Shown one piece after another: positions 1 to 10,932 of a stretch of DNA of 64,000 nucleotides. The translations under genes were made by a program, and so were the position numbers. Positions within the stretch are counted from its first letter, which is position 1, and each line of letters starts with the position of its first letter. This DNA is from Medicago truncatula (lineage: Eukaryota > Streptophyta > Magnoliopsida > Fabales > Fabaceae): NCBI RefSeq assembly GCF_003473485.1, contig NC_053048.1, positions 40,172,755-40,236,754 of the forward strand, given 5' to 3'. The notes under the pieces were generated by a model. That model ran no database searches. It was not told where the DNA came from and saw only the letters and a program-made list of their open reading frames with translations.

Positions 1-156
1 ACAGACAACAAGTTTGGTGAAAATGATGTAGAAACTACTAGAGAGGTTGCTCTTAAATTCATGGTTGTGATAATTGTTGTAATGGTTATTGTAAATTATC
101 TTGTGGATATGAGCAAAACTGTCATGGCTCAAGGTCAATCATATTTTCAAAATTAG
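1..156 (+). CDS. 3' end of an unrecognised gene, cut by the window edge
   Basis: Frame 1 is open from the first base to TAG at 154-156, giving 51 residues with no start inside the window. The middle is very hydrophobic (a run rich in V, I and M around residues 21-34), which could be one membrane helix, followed by a short polar tail. I do not recognise the family. It could be the last exon of a gene to the left or a chance open frame, and no upstream exon can be seen. Confidence 0.25.
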   Translation, partial: TDNKFGENDVETTREVALKFMVVIIVVMVIVNYLVDMSKTVMAQGQSYFQN

Positions 157-1390
157 ATGAGACTATGGTTTGAGGTGGTTCTGTATAAAGTTTAATACTG
201 TGAAAAAGGAGAAGATTATTATATTCTTATAATAATATTGTACATGTGTTTATAACTTGTTTAATTTTGTTTGAAGTTTTTTTTAGGAAAAAAAATGACC
301 AAGAGAATAGGACTCTTCTAACTAAAAAAAAAAGACTGAGAATAAAACTCATTCTAAAGCATAATTTGTTGGTTTGTTTCACCAAATGATATGATCTAAT
401 TCAAGTTGGTCCCATACGAAAATTTAGAGAAAGAAGCTAGAACTAGAAAATTGATTATGAGGCTATACCATGCTTCTAAAGTTGATGAATAGTCTTAATA
501 AGATAACTACATGCATATGTGCTCCCAAAGACCCAAACTAACAAATTGTGCATAAGAGATCTTCTAGAATAAATCAGAAGAGTCATTATCTTCTTAGCCT
601 CTCCAATCCATGATCTTATAGTAGGATTCACACATTTATTAGATAAAATAAAAGGGTTCAAAGTTTCGCTATCTAATGGATTAATTTATTAGATCGAGTT
701 CTCCCTGTGAGCTTAAGTTCTGAGTAACAATTTGTATCTTCATTGAACGTTGGGCCACAAAAAGAGCTATCTATAGGTTGAATTAAGGTACTCCATCAAA
801 TATTGATAAGTAGGTGAGGCCGAAAAAAAAAAAAACCGATACCCATACGGTAAAAGTTATCATGTCATGGACGTCAACTCTCAAAAGGTGTAACAATGTT
901 CTAAGTCCAAAGTTGAGTAGATAAAAAGAATTAATATGATACTTAAACCATGACCCTCTCCTTAATAAAACATAACAATCCAAAGGAGTGGTAAGGATGA
1001 CAGATAGAAGATTTCATATTTTTATTTTAAAGGAGAAGATTTCATATTGCTTATCGATATTAGTATGAGTCTATTTATTTAATTCTAATGTATAAAGAGG
1101 AGGACCTCCCTAATTATTTGTGTCTTTTATAGACTAGGAATTTTTATATATTTTACATGAAATTCTAATGTAACAAGTATCGGAGATATAAATTAGTTAC
1201 TTACATTTTAGTCCTAATAGATAATAGTATAAAACATAAATAGTTTGTAACCACCTTATTAGAATAGAACTTTAACTTATGTATACAATTTTATGTTCAT
1301 CAATACACCGGTTAGTATTTTTTCTCTCATTTTTTTCATGGATGTCATGTTTCATAATAATAAGGAAGCGCCTCCCCCTATTTATTTTTC
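157..1390. other. AT-rich intergenic DNA, no gene seen
   Basis: Short open frames on both strands look like chance frames in AT-rich DNA: no domain, no signal peptide and no paired splice sites. No terminal repeats were found. Confidence 0.5.
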
Positions 1391-1748
1391 ATATATTCTT
1401 TACATGTGAAATGAGTAAATTTAACTATGGATCTCAATTGAGTCAATTTCAGGAAAGATATTGCTTTGTATTGGGTCTCTTGCAACATGGATAAATTGAA
1501 ATAAGAAGTAAGCTAACACTTTTAATAACAAATTCTTAATGAATGGGAGAGTTACAATCTGATTTGAAGGAAACTCGAGAACAAACCAAAACATAACAAG
1601 ATATAAAATTGAGGATCAAATTACAATGACATTAATTAACATAAATAATCATATAATTCAAAAAATTCAAACAAATATAGCAATATATATTGCCAAAAGA
1701 TTAACACAAATACTTGTATTAATAACAATATAAAGCTTCCTAAGTCTC

Positions 1749-2386
1749 TCATGCAAAGATGACTGCAATTGCAACCATGATTGCCATGACAACTCCAAAC
1801 AGAGATGAAACAACAGAGTGAGCATCAGAAGAAGGTGGTGGAGAAGGAGCAGGTGCACCTTCGGCTAGAACAGTGATGACCAACTTCATTTGACGAGCCG
1901 AACAGTGATCAGCAACTCCACAAACATACCACTTTCTTCCTTCTGTTTTTAGTTGAATGATATCCTTTCCTGTAGAAAGTGCTTCATTTTTTGGTGGAAA
2001 AGTGCAGCTTTGAAAGAGTGTGCCATTTACTTTGAAAACATTGTGCCTTGCCGGATCATAGTTGAAAACTAAAAAGAAAGAGATGAAACAAAATTAGTTC
2101 ATATTAGATTAATACATGTTCATCTAAACAAAAGTTAATTATAATTATGAGATACACTAATTAGTTAAACAATTGAATATGAAACCAAATGGATATTTGT
2201 TTTTTCCTTTTATTACATACCTAGATTGTCTCCAACACGAAAAACTTTGTCTTGAGCCCACTGAGTGTAATCAAAATCAACGGTCCAACCCTTGTCATCA
2301 CCAACAATGTGATCAGTTGCAATTGCAACTGATGAAAGTAAAACCATGGAAATAGAAAGGATCAAAACTACACGAGAAGAAGCCAT
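1749..2386 (-). CDS. Phytocyanin 1 (stellacyanin/uclacyanin-like, GPI-anchored blue copper protein)
   Basis: Two exons: 2386-2221 and 2068-1749, with a phase-1 GT-AG intron, giving 161 aa. Residues 1-23 are a signal peptide (starts MASSRVVLIL, cleavage near AIA-TD). The plastocyanin-like domain follows at about 25-122. Type-1 copper ligands visible are His64, Cys105 and His110. The axial ligand is probably Gln115, with Met116 next to it. Cys77-Cys111 should form the conserved disulfide. A short Pro/Ser stretch (PAPSPPPSS) and a hydrophobic C-terminus ending in IFA fit GPI-anchor addition. Members of the family are small extracytoplasmic electron-transfer proteins; the partner is unknown. The gene is nearly identical to the copy at 15650-16300, including flanks, so the duplication is recent. 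The start is the only Met before the signal peptide. Confidence 0.92.
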
Positions 2387-2544
2387 TTGATCAAAATTTG
2401 AGTTTGGAAAATATTTCTCTAAATTAACTTTAAAAAAATGAGTGTCAAAATTTTATTTCCTAGAATAAAATCTCAATCAAAGGAATAGCAAGTTAGCAAA
2501 TGTAATTGTTTTGATTTGATTTGATGAATTGTGCATATCAACTT

Positions 2545-3084
2545 AGGCTATATATATATATAGTTGTCATGTGTGTGTGTATTGATTTTATCGTCACAAC
2601 AATAATAGAATATTTGTTTGCTATTATAAACGGCTACCGGATTTGGTCGGCTTTACTAAGACGAGGTTGAATTTCCACAACTTATTATTTTTTACCTTTT
2701 TGGAATACACTTATATTATTTTAGGTTTTTTCTTGATTACCTTTGAAGAATGGTGGGTAATTTACCCACCAACCAATGAAAATGAGCAATTTGTTGGTGG
2801 GGTCAAGATAGTTCATGGATACCACTTAAAAATGTGTTTATGTGGCTAATGTGTATTGGTTGGGATAAATTACCCACCATTCTTCCATAAGTACCCTAGT
2901 TGTCACCATTATTTTATTTTAATGTAAAGAAACTTTTTATTACTTAACCAAAAAAAAGTTTTCATTTGTTTTTATTTAACCACGTGGACGATATGTGATT
3001 TTAGAAAGAAAAAAAATATTTGAAGCAATTTGGCAATAAACAAATATGCAATTTAGTGTGGACCGTGTCAAAGGGAAATAGAAA
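2545..3084 (-). promoter_or_regulatory. Upstream region of phytocyanin 1: TATA, DRE/CRT core, G-box, conserved distal block
   Basis: Reading toward the gene, a TA-rich TATA-like run lies at about 2549-2563. A DRE/CRT core GCCGAC (minus strand) is at 2646-2651, within a block also found upstream of the copies at 7597, 15650 and 27802. A perfect G-box CACGTG is at 2981-2986. An 18-bp block (plus-strand GTCAAAGGGAAATAGAAA) at 3067-3084 recurs in all four. A Mutator-like MITE (2724-2907) has separated the G-box from the DRE in this copy only. DRE/CRT is the known DREB/CBF site and CACGTG the bZIP/bHLH site; use in this gene is inferred. Confidence 0.55.
2724..2907. mobile_element. Mutator-like MITE, 184 bp, 9-bp target duplication
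   Basis: The element is flanked by ATTATTTTA at 2715-2723 and 2908-2916. Its ends are imperfect inverted repeats that converge on the shared core GAAGAATGGTGGGTAATTTA. The paralogous promoter near 16640 has the empty site with one copy of the target, which confirms the ends. Related copies lie at 14739-14921 (opposite orientation) and 46556-46720. It has no coding capacity. Confidence 0.85.
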
Positions 3085-3309
3085 AAGTATATAGTTGTTC
3101 TTCCGGCCTTCGTTATGATTGAGTTGTCTCCATGTAGAAAGTTTACACATAAATAATGTTTTGATTCTTACGAGTTTTTTTATTTGGGATCTTAGTTATG
3201 TAATCGAGTATTGACACTTGGAGTACAAATATACTTGAGGAGGCTCGTATATATATATCAAGTTCTCAAGCTTAATTAGTAGTTTTGATTTTATAGAAAA
3301 TAAAAATTT

Positions 3310-4170
3310 AATTGAGATCTTGATTGTTCGATCTTGATTAAAAAGCCACATATCATCTAATTGCTTATAAATGACTATATGCAATCTAAGTCAATATAAA
3401 TATCTAATGAGATGAAAAATATAGCATACAAATAAATGATATAACATTGAAAAAAACAAACGTAGAGAAGAAAAAGTGAGATACATAACTCACATTCTTT
3501 AAAGTAAATACATAACTAAATTTCACAAGTGGACATGAGTATAAGAGAGAGAAAAAGTGAGATAGGAACTTAAAATGCTTTCAAGTGGTGCATCTTGTAA
3601 AGAAGAGCTCGAGCTCATATATTATAGAATGGTTTGACCCAACTTTTGAGGAGTTTGTCATCTTCTTAGAATGAGAAGTTGTGTCAAACAAAATTTTGAC
3701 TAAACTCTTTAATTAAAAAAGGCCTTTTTTTTTTTTAAAAGAAGAAAATTTTGTACAGAAGAAAAATAAGGAAAAAGAACTTTAAGAAGGAGATGAAAAT
3801 TACTTTTACAATGCATGGCCAACTTATTTTCCCTACTCCCCTCTTCAAATCCTAATTTTTCTTTCTAACGTTGTCTCTTGCGGTTGAATTGATTTTATTT
3901 TTTTTTTTACTTTTTTTTTTTTTTTACGGCATGTGCTCTTCTATTGCTATGTATTATTTTCTGGCTTTTTTTCTTTACAATATTTTTCGGTTAATTGCTA
4001 TAATTTTTCGGCATGTGCTCATCTATTGAGTTATTACAATATTCACAAATTGGTTATAAAAAAAAAAATACTATTCATAATAGATTCCTTTATGTAATCT
4101 GTTTATTTGAAACTGTAACATCATTGTAACCAAAAAAAAAAAAAAACTGTATCATCATGCAATAATTATT
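3310..4170. other. AT-rich spacer, no gene seen
   Basis: The segment contains poly-A and poly-T runs and no supported open frame. It joins phytocyanin unit 1 to the transporter fragment at 4174. Confidence 0.4.
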
Positions 4171-4173
4171 TAC

Positions 4174-5046
4174 AGGGAATTGGAGCTGTTGTGGGAGTCT
4201 TGTCTCAAGGAAGCTACATTTCTATATATAACCATTCTTATGCTCATCAAGTTAGTTCTTGATCAATTGTTGGCATGATATTTTAATCTTTACTAGCTCT
4301 CTAACCCTTCTTGATTTGATCTAATACTAATTTGAGGGTTCTTGGCTTGAAGCCTTTTAATGGCTGACCCACAAAATTCGATAAAAAATTGAATGGTTAA
4401 CACAATTAAAATATGTGGTATGGTTAATTACGTTCAGTGATGGTTAATGAATCTAAAAAGTTGCCGCAACTCGTTTATCATCCATTGCATGCAATTAACT
4501 ACGATTTTGAGCACTATTAACCATAATTGTAGTTTAGCTTTCCTTTTTTTACTTTTGGTTTAGTCACAAGACAAACCTAAGGTATTTTTCCAACACTTGA
4601 TGAGGATCTCCTTCTGTCTTTTACAAGAAGGATCCAATTCTTGAATTTCCTTCAGTTTTTGGCAAGACATGCTTTTATTATGCTAGAGGAGATATCACCA
4701 TCTCCATATGAAGAAAACATTGTTGATGAACGATATCCTTTCATGTCACTTCTTTTGAATGGCAAGCACATTTTTGTATATGGTCACTACTTACAACATT
4801 GTACCTAAGACCAACTACTCATTGAACCTTGGAGCTGCTGCAAGTGTTTGTGGTGTCATCAACGGATCAATGACTATTGCACATGTTTTTGCTTCTATTT
4901 ATTTTAGTGTGTGATCGAACTGATTGTGTCTAAGACCTATCATATTCAGTGCCATTGTTCTTCTAATTGTAAACATGATGTATGCAATGGCCTATGATCT
5001 CAACTCAGTAGTAGTTCTTCTTATGGGACGTATTTTCTGCGTGTAA
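4174..5046 (+). pseudogene. SPX-MFS transporter (PHT5/VPT-like) gene fragment A
   Basis: Broken-up reading frames match the linker and first transmembrane segments of plant SPX-MFS vacuolar phosphate transporters: GIGAVVG and GSYISIYN near 4176-4230, the MSLLLN block near 4744-4762, a stretch like [14 protein letters not shown] near 4818-4855, and [11 protein letters not shown] near 4998-5036. It lacks the N-terminal SPX region present in fragment B and has no downstream exons. It is parallel to fragment B (10933-12190), more decayed in places but retaining a short exon start that B has lost. It is interpreted as a captured partial copy of the host gene, co-duplicated with the phytocyanins and non-functional. 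Confidence 0.75.
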
Positions 5047-5049
5047 GTA

Positions 5050-6200
5050 AAGATACACTTAATACTCACAAGTTTCATACTTTCCATAAATTTTTTATTA
5101 CATGATTACAATGTTTTTGTTCTTATCTTCTTAGTAAAGCATTCTTGATATGTACGCACATATTCAGGAACATGTTTATCAATTACTTTGCAAGAAATTT
5201 CATTTTTGAACTTTCCAACTAGGTTACAATTAGCATGTCAAAAAAACATCTTAAAGGTGAAAAATGTATTAAACATCGCACAAATAAAAAAAAACATCGT
5301 CACTTTATGAAAAATGTATTTTCAATTCCATAAGAATTTCGGTTAAGATTTTGATGTTTCAACATCACTTATTCATCTTAAAGGTGAATTTCTCTAGCCA
5401 TTAGGCTATTTGACAAAAAAAAAAAAACATAATAAATAAAATAATTAAGTGATTTAGATGTGAAACTAATTTTCATACTAATTTTCATTCAAATTAACAA
5501 GTGTTTTCACTTCGAAATTTTAGTTTTCCGGAGTGTATTATGACGTAAAAATCACAAATCAATCGTAATAAAATTACAAACTAAATCGACAACTTTAGTT
5601 TCCCGAAGCATTCTAAGGAGTAACGAGTAATGAAATGGAGGAATAAGATGAATTAACACGTGAGCACGTCAATCACGATAACGATGACGATAACACTGAC
5701 ACATCCTATGGAAATTAAAATTGTTGCATGTTGATTCGTCACACAATGAAAGAACAACAACAAAATAACAAAGACAATTACAATGTTGGATTTGGGACTT
5801 CAATTACAAGGTCCTGTGTTTTACGCGAAAAAACTTTCGCACCATGTAGCACGACTCTTGCAAATATAACGGAAGCAGAGAGGTGTGTGGTTTTGATTTT
5901 GAATGCTTAACTAACGTGAGTTTTTGGGTGATTCATTTAAACCTATGTTTTTACTGGAATAAAAACACTATTATTTCTTTTGTTAAATAAGTTAGTCGGT
6001 TTATTTTTGCTTATCAAAATGATACATCTTCTACTTCCATCATCTTCGCATACAATCATAGTTCAAAAAACTTAAAAATTAAACTTCACTTGAAGCTAAA
6101 ACACCCAATTAATTTTCAAATTATATTCAATGACGGTTGAGATTCTTGCTCATAAATTACACAATAATTAAATTTGAATCTATAACTTAACAAGATAATT
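5050..6200. other. Intergenic DNA, no gene seen
   Basis: The 60-codon frame at 5728-5910 has no recognisable domain and no partner exons. Otherwise the stretch is AT-rich with short homopolymer runs. Confidence 0.4.
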
Positions 6201-6209
6201 GAGTTACAG

Positions 6210-7250
6210 AAGGAAAATTCAACACATGGATATTGTTGGTAATCGATTATGCTCTAAGCAAGGCACACTGAACTTTCATTGTTCTAATCAAATCTTTATT
6301 GCTTATCAATTCCCTTTCTCTTTATAGATTACAAGTGAATTACAACGGTTTGATTCAATGTGACTTTGAACCAACTATCTATACTAATAGACATAGTAAC
6401 TAGACCAACAACCTATAGAAATAATTATCTATTCTAACAAACTGAACAGAAATCAGTTAAGGTTATGTTGACAGAACCAATATGACACAAATCAAAACCT
6501 TGATTCATAAACAATCTTAGAAATTACGGCCAAAACACATTCCCTAAGGTCTCAATCTTCCTTCAGATTAATCAAATTCAAGCAATGGAAGAACTTGCTT
6601 CTTGGAATAGCCTTTGTGATCATATCAGAAGCATTATGATAAATTTGAAATCTTCTTAACAATAGCTGATCCTTTCCAATCATATATAAAGGTTTATGAC
6701 AGTGTGGTTTGTCCTCTCATGGTATGTTTGACTTTTGGATCAATGAATATAACACTTTGGCTATCACAATATACAATAATGACCTGATCTTGCAACCTCA
6801 ATTCCTCAGAAATCCCTTCAAGACATAGAGCCTCTTTAATAGTTTCAGTCAAGGACTCAAGGCAATATATTTTGCCTTATTAGTTAACAAAGGTACAACC
6901 TTATGCAAATCCGCTTTTCAACTAATGGTAGTGCCAAATGCAGTAAAGATGGATCCACTTCGAGACTTTCTAGTGCCTAGACAGACTTCATAATCAGAGT
7001 TTACAAACCCTCTATGGCAATTTATCTTCTTCCATCCCTGGCTTCACCATAAATTAGAATCATGCGAAGATATCTTTTGATCTTATAGCATCCATTTCAG
7101 TGCTTGCTACTGTGAACATTCAGGATTTGACATGAATATGCTAACCAAGCTTACTGCATGAGCTATATCTGGTCTAGTGCAAACCATTGCATACATCAAT
7201 GACCCTAGCTATAACACTTGATTAAGGGATGTTGTCCATATTATTAACAT
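6210..7250 (-). mobile_element. Ty1/copia remnant (fossil), 3' pol part plus LTR-like end
   Basis: On the minus strand, fragments resemble the C-terminal part of copia polyprotein (end of reverse transcriptase, RNase H). An LTR-like segment lies at the low-coordinate end, about 6210-6540. Part of that segment recurs in the opposite orientation near 20160-20190. The element is broken, has many changes and looks old. It sits just downstream of phytocyanin 2. Confidence 0.65.
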
Positions 7251-7596
7251 ATATTTTACATGCAATTAGTAAATTTGGTTATGGATCTCAATTGAGTTGA
7301 TTTCAAGAATGATATTGCTTTCTCTTGGGTCTTTTGCACATGGATAAAGTTGAACTAAGAAGTAAGGAAACATTTTTTAAAACACATTATTATTAATAAA
7401 AGTGAGAGTTACAATTTGAATACAATATCAAAGCATAACAAGATATAAAACTGTGGATCTAGTTACAATATCATTAACATAAAGAATCATATATAATTCA
7501 TTAATTCAAAAAATTCAAACAAATATAGCAATATATATTGCCAAGAGGTTAACACAAACTTCTGTATTAATAACAATATAAAACTTCCTAAGTCTC

Positions 7597-8232
7597 TCAT
7601 GCAAAGATGACTGCAATTGCAACCATGATTGCCATGACAACTCCAAACAGAGATGAAACAACAGAGTGAGCATCAGAAGAAGGTGGTGGAGAAGGAGCAG
7701 GTGCACCTTCGGCTAGAACAGTGATGACCAACTTCATTTGACGAGCCGAACAGTGATCAGCAACTCCACAAACATACCACTTTCTTCCTTCAGTTTTTAG
7801 TTGAATGATATCCTTTCCGGTAGAAAGTGCTTCGTTTTTTGGTGGAAAAGTGCAGCTCTGGAAGAGTGTGCCATTCACTTTAAAAACATTGTGCCTTGAA
7901 GGGTCATAGTTGAAAACTAAAAAAGAGATAAAATAAAATTAGATCATGTTTGATAAATACAAAAGTTAATTATAACTATGAGATACACTAATTAGTTAAG
8001 CAATTGACTATGAACTAAATAAACTTGAAACCAAATGGACATTTATTTTTTCCTTTTACATACCTAGGTTGTCTCCAACACGAAAAACTTTGTCTTGAGC
8101 CCATTGAGTGTAATCAAAATCAACGGTCCAACCCTTGTCATCACCAACAATATAATCAGTTGCAGCAATTGCAACTGATGAAAGTAAAACCATGGAAATG
8201 GAAAGGATCAAAACTACACGAGAAGAAGCCAT
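7597..8232 (-). CDS. Phytocyanin 2 (stellacyanin/uclacyanin-like, GPI-anchored blue copper protein)
   Basis: Two exons: 8232-8064 and 7916-7597, with a phase-1 intron, giving 162 aa. It has one more residue than copies 1 and 3 (an extra Ala before TDY at the mature N-terminus), so the ligands move to His65, Cys106, His111 and Gln116. Signal peptide, cupredoxin domain, PAPSPPPSS spacer and hydrophobic GPI-type tail are all present and in frame. The mature start reads DYIVGDDKGW where its sisters have DHIVGDDKGW. The downstream flank continues into a copia remnant, and the upstream flank carries the conserved DRE and G-box. Confidence 0.92.
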
Positions 8233-8399
8233 TTGATCAAAATTTGAGTTTGGAAAATATTTCTCTCTAATTGTAGAAATTAACTTAAAAAAATGAGTGT
8301 CAAGATTTTTTTTTCTCCCTAGAATATAAAATCTCAATCAAAAGAATAGCTAGCTAGCAAATGCTGCGCAAATATTTGTTTTGATTTTGATGAATTGTG

Positions 8400-8684
8400 C
8401 AATTCTTATATAGATGTGTGTATATAGATTTTATCGACACGACAATAATAGAGTATATGTATGCTATTATATTCGGCTACCGGATTTGGTCGGCTTTTAC
8501 TAAGACGAGGTTGAATTTCCACAACTAATTATATTATTACTTGAACAAAAAAAAAAATATTCTTTTGTTTTTATTTAACCACGTGGACTATCTGTGAGTC
8601 TGCAAAAAAAATTATTTGAAGCGATTTGGCAAATAAACAAATATGTAATTTTAGAGAGTGGAACGTGTCAAAGGGAAATAGAAA
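8400..8684 (-). promoter_or_regulatory. Upstream region of phytocyanin 2: DRE/CRT core, G-box, conserved distal block
   Basis: A TATATAAG-like box lies near 8406-8414 on the minus strand. A DRE/CRT core GCCGAC is at 8489-8494, a G-box CACGTG at 8580-8585, and the shared 18-bp distal block at 8667-8684. Without the MITE seen in copy 1, the G-box is 86 bp from the DRE, which is probably the ancestral spacing. Confidence 0.55.
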
Positions 8685-8859
8685 AAGTATAGTTCCTCCT
8701 CCGGCCTTCATTATAATTGAGTTGTCTCCATATACAAATACTTGAGGAGGCTCGAATATCAAGTACTCAAGCTTAATTAGTAGTTTTGATTTTATAGAAA
8801 ATAAAAAATTGTTTAAGATCTTGATTTTCCAATCTCGATTAGAAGGCCACATATCTAAA

Positions 8860-9270
8860 CAAAGACATCAGGTCTCAAAAAATTTGGTCGAAAAATGCCT
8901 TAGAAAAATTAATTTGGATATAATATATAATATTGTAAATAAATTATTGATATTTGTATAGCTTAATTGGTACTGAAAAGGCCTAAAATACCCTTGGTCA
9001 TGCCTTAGAAAAATTTATTTTTTCTAATGTTTTTATAAGTATTTTGTTAAAAGAAATATTTTAAAAGGTCTTATTAAATTTTTTGCTTTGGACCTCTTAA
9101 AATATTTGGACTGGTCCTACTATCACACTCTTCAAAGTAAATAGATAACTATATATTTCAAGCTGAGCTTGGTAACACAAGTTTATGACGTAAATAGGGA
9201 CATTAAGATGTTAAAAGGTTTTTGACGTGTGAAGAAGAAAAAAGAAGATAATTATATTTCAAAAGAGAAA

Positions 9271-9348
<78 letters not shown>

Positions 9349-10320
9349 GTTAAGGTATTATAAAAAAAATATTTATCTTAAAAATTGTGTATTTTACATT
9401 TTAAAATTTAAAAAAAAATGTTTTTTTTTAACATAAATGCTTAATATTGCAAAATTGTACATCACGACTATTTCACAAAATTACATTGCTTCGACTTGTA
9501 TTGTTTAATTAATTTAATTTCTTTCTTAGATGATGAGTTTGGTATCCAAAGTTAACTCTCAGCTTAATTCCATGAGACCACGACCACTTCAACTTGGTAT
9601 TCATGATTTCATGGCATGCAAAACTGGTATCAACTCATTGACCATGATTTCATGTGACGGTGCGGTGGCTTTTTCTTTTTAAGGCATACATAGTCTTTTT
9701 TGTCTATATCTAGTTATAATTGCAGTATAGGAAACAAAGAAAGATATATATAACCATTCCAAAAGCTTAAATGAAAGGATTGAAATATAACAAAAAAAAA
9801 CTCGCGAGATATAGCAAGGCTCTTTTTTTAATATTAACTTTGTCTTTTCTTTCCATTTTTAAGAGAAATTTAGGTCAACAAAAGTGAATGTATTTGGACT
9901 GAATTTTTAAATAGATACATCAACTTTTGTTGACCCAAAATTCTCTTATAAATAGGACCGGAGCTAATCCTAATAAAATCCCAGGGATGGAACTCAATTA
10001 CTTTTTCTTATTTTTATTTTAAAAGAGGCTTTACTAAAATACATGTGAAATAACCTCTTATTGATGAGTTCTTGATATGTGGATGAAATTATCATTCAAC
10101 AAGCTATACGTACAAGGAGAGTGCATAATATACAGCAAAGAGGCATGCACAGAAAGCGTGTGAGGCCTACATTTGATGCTAGAAAAAACTTGCTTCCTCT
10201 GTTGTAGCCAAGGGAATGTTTTGGCCTTTTCAATGTAGTTTGTTGACTTTTCAATGCTGCTAGTCAGTCAGGTGAATACATGTTTGGATTCACGGTACCT
10301 TAATGTAATTTTATACTATA
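8860..10320. repeat. AT-rich spacer with a (TA)n microsatellite
   Basis: A 68-bp (AT)n run lies at 9276-9343. The segment near 8870-9120 has weak inverted similarity at its ends (AGGTC near 8869 and its complement near 9100-9116) and may be an old MITE. No gene is supported. Confidence 0.5.
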
Positions 10321-10322
10321 AT

Positions 10323-10855
10323 CAGGGCCGTCCACTTGAAATAGGAGGTTAGGCTCTCTTTTTAAAATAGGTTCGTTCATAGTGAAATAAAACGTAATTT
10401 TTTTTGTGTAGTTAAATTTTATTAAAAAAAAATCAGAATCAGAAGAAGTTCTAAACATGAATGGAATTAAAAAAAAAATAAGTGAAAGAGGTGAAATTTA
10501 TCTAACGGTGTCGTTTGGATTTGTCACTCCTCTGTTGTAGAAAATGGTAAAACGAATGGTTTATGCGAAGAAAAAAATGATTATTGTGATTCTTTCAATG
10601 AAATAACTTTTCAAATTGACTTAATTAAGTGATTATACAAATTAGGGGTAGTTTGATAGGATCCGATTTATGTACAAAAACAAGAACTAGAGTCTAGAAA
10701 AAAACTCAAACGTGTATTAAAGAAAGAAAAGGATATAACATATATATTTTTTATTTAAGTGGGGTGGTTATTAGATTTAATTTTTCGTTAGAGGACCGTA
10801 ATATTTGGAGACCCGGCCTGGTTGAGCACCATGCTCACCCTCGAGGCCGGGCCTG
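10323..10855. mobile_element. Non-autonomous hAT element, 533 bp, 8-bp target duplication
   Basis: Short terminal inverted repeats begin CAGGGCCG on the left and, read on the minus strand, CAGGCCCGG on the right. They are flanked by ACTATAAT at 10315-10322 and 10856-10863. An 8-bp duplication with CAGGG-type ends is the hAT signature. No transposase frame is present. Confidence 0.82.
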
Positions 10856-10932
10856 ACTATAATAGAAACATATTATTGTGTACCTTTTAAAAGTACAATA
10901 AATTTCAAGTTAACTTTGCTTGCTCTTGAGTT

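Noticed and set aside
1667-1858. Leu-rich 63-codon minus-strand frame, repeated at 7515 and 15568
   Set aside because: It is the wrong frame across the end of phytocyanin exon 2 and its 3' UTR; it recurs only because the genes are duplicated.
9276-9343. Repeat array that might be a regulatory or CRISPR-like feature
   Set aside because: It is a plain (AT)n microsatellite; no spaced repeats occur anywhere in the window, and the DNA is eukaryotic.
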